Assembly (NCBI GenBank): GCA_035293045.1
Contig: DATDOY010000176.1
Coordinates: forward strand, 1-13,917
DNA: 13,917 nucleotides
Direction: 5' to 3'
Source: DATDOY01 sp035293045
GTDB taxonomy: Bacteria > Actinomycetota > Acidimicrobiia > IMCC26256 > JACPCJ01
Shown here: in pieces, positions 12,876 to 13,917 of the stretch
Layout of the letters: every line of letters begins with the position of its first letter
How positions within the stretch are numbered: the first letter of the stretch is position 1
Notes under the pieces: generated by a model
The model's input: the letters and a program-made list of their open reading frames with translations, nothing else
What the model was told of the DNA's origin: nothing
The model's database searches: none
Position numbers and translations under genes: made by a program

Positions 12876-13916
12876 CTAAGGGCCGATGTAGATCGGTGAG
12901 GTGAGCGCGAGGAGGCCGAGGCGATCCCGGCAGTACGACGTGTCCTCTTTGACCAGCGGATCGCACACCGTCGCCCGGGCATCGGCGGCGTCGGGAACCC
13001 CGACCTCGGCCCGCACCCAGGTCGTGTCGGCTGGCGGCGTGAACTTGTGCACGAAGTGCGTCCCGGTGACCGGCACGGGGAGGCCAAGCGCGTTGCCTCC
13101 GCTTCCGTAGATCGTGAGGGTTGCCCCTGCGCCCTTGGCGACCCGCACCCGGAACGCCGCGGTGGCCGGGACCGTCTCGCCCATCAGCGCCTCGAAGTCG
13201 CCGTCACCGTCAGCGTCGGCCTCGACAAAGGCGCGGGTGCCGGCAGCCGGCGGTTCCGCCGAGATCGTCGTGCGGCCCATGCGGATGCCCTCGATGATGG
13301 CCGCCGTCGTGGACTCGGTCACGTACACCCAGGTCGTCGGCTGCCCGACCCCTTGCACCGCGGTGGTGGAGAGCCAGTGGTTGTCGCTGCCGCCGGTGGC
13401 GCCGACGTGGACGCCGCGGTCGAGCCACCCCTCCCAATACGAAATGGCGACGTCGATTGAATTGCCCGAGGGCATCGGCGGCTGCCAGAGCGGACTGATG
13501 TTCCACACTTCGACGCTGTCGGGCGCGACGGCGTAGCCGTATCCCCAGTCGGGCTGATCGGGGTCGATGGTGTCGCCTCCCGGGTGGTTGATCTGGAAGG
13601 CGCCGCCCTCGAGGCGCAACTGCGAGGCGAGCGACTGCACCGCAGCGGCGCCGGCATCGCCGTTGTTGAAGAGCTCGGTGGCACCAAGCATTTGGGCGTG
13701 GCCGTTGAGGGAGTTCTCGTAGGCCGGAACGCCGATCACGCCGTGGGTGCCGAATCCGGGATCGGACTGCGCGCGGACGTCGTTGTGATCGGTGATGGCG
13801 AGGAAGGTCAGGCCCCGGCTCGCGGCGAGGGCGAACTGACTCTCGACGGAGTGGCCGAGGGTGAAGAACTCGTCGGGGCCCGTGTTGTCGTCGTCCGGGC
13901 CTCCGTACGAGTCATG
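12876..13916 (-). CDS. PHP-domain metallohydrolase, CehA/McbA-like, 5' end outside the window
   Basis: The open frame continues to the right edge; 346 residues are visible and the start is missing. The first visible residue is a His followed by D-S-Y-G-G, which fits the second His of the N-terminal HxH metal motif. Further PHP marks are G-L-T-F-L-A-I-T-D-H-N-D, Q-I-N-H-P-G-G and G-S-D-N-H-W. This is the pattern of CehA/McbA-family proteins, putative metal-dependent phosphoester or carbamate hydrolases. About 150 residues after the last PHP motif form a beta-rich C-terminal region, with an acidic D-A-D-G-D-G-D-F segment that resembles a calcium-binding loop. Such proteins are often exported, but a signal peptide would lie outside the window. 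The internal GTG at 13739 is not the start. The gene may share a transcript with the ABC pair downstream. Confidence 0.85.
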   Translation of the reverse strand, partial: HDSYGGPDDDNTGPDEFFTLGHSVESQFALAASRGLTFLAITDHNDVRAQSDPGFGTHGVIGVPAYENSLNGHAQMLGATELFNNGDAGAAAVQSLASQLRLEGGAFQINHPGGDTIDPDQPDWGYGYAVAPDSVEVWNISPLWQPPMPSGNSIDVAISYWEGWLDRGVHVGATGGSDNHWLSTTAVQGVGQPTTWVYVTESTTAAIIEGIRMGRTTISAEPPAAGTRAFVEADADGDGDFEALMGETVPATAAFRVRVAKGAGATLTIYGSGGNALGLPVPVTGTHFVHKFTPPADTTWVRAEVGVPDAADARATVCDPLVKEDTSYCRDRLGLLALTSPIYIGP

Positions 13917-13917
13917 C

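Noticed and set aside
11864..13087. Upstream extension of the permease frame to 680 residues
   Set aside because: It runs over the ATPase in another frame and is arginine/proline-rich; the permease starts at the ATGA overlap.

Overview
The window is about 13.9 kb of very GC-rich bacterial chromosome with tightly packed, overlapping genes, frequent GTG starts and G/C-ended codons. The gene order recA - spoVS - miaB - miaA - dapF - hflX points to an actinobacterium. A deep-branching lineage such as Acidimicrobiia is my best guess. This is inferred from gene content and order only; no rRNA is present.

Left half, plus strand (1-9402): the 3' part of recA (its start lies before the window) ends at a strong 13-bp terminator-like hairpin. 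About 290 bp without a gene follow, then a small spoVS-family gene whose upstream leader is rich in hairpins. Next comes a telescoped seven-gene run, miaB-miaA-dapF-hflX-dapC-dapD-dapE, whose genes overlap or sit 11 bp apart and which probably form one operon. It combines tRNA A37 modification (MiaA isopentenylates, MiaB methylthiolates), a ribosome-splitting GTPase (HflX), and the late succinylase branch of lysine/meso-diaminopimelate synthesis in full: DapD, DapC, DapE and DapF. miaB appears to have its own promoter and possibly a leaderless transcript.

Right half (9403-13917): dapE converges on a minus-strand PadR-family repressor gene. That gene is divergent from a plus-strand class I SAM methyltransferase gene. 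The short gap between them holds a consensus TTGACA -35 element, an opposing -10, and a near-perfect palindrome over the predicted start site, which looks like a self-contained PadR operator. The methyltransferase converges on a minus-strand ABC exporter pair: an ATPase with an odd polyproline tail and an ABC-2 type permease, coupled by an ATGA overlap. Upstream of the pair on the same strand is the 3' part of a PHP-domain (CehA/McbA-like) metallohydrolase gene that runs off the right edge.

Most of the window is housekeeping. The points most worth a second look are: a serine where DapF normally has its first catalytic cysteine; the PadR/methyltransferase control region; the structured spoVS leader and the repeat-bearing SpoVS tail; a recA-spoVS-miaB order that recalls Bacillus; the polyproline end of the ABC ATPase; and an E. 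coli-type DapD in an apparent actinobacterium. I found no mobile element, CRISPR array, tRNA, rRNA or clearly new multi-gene system.
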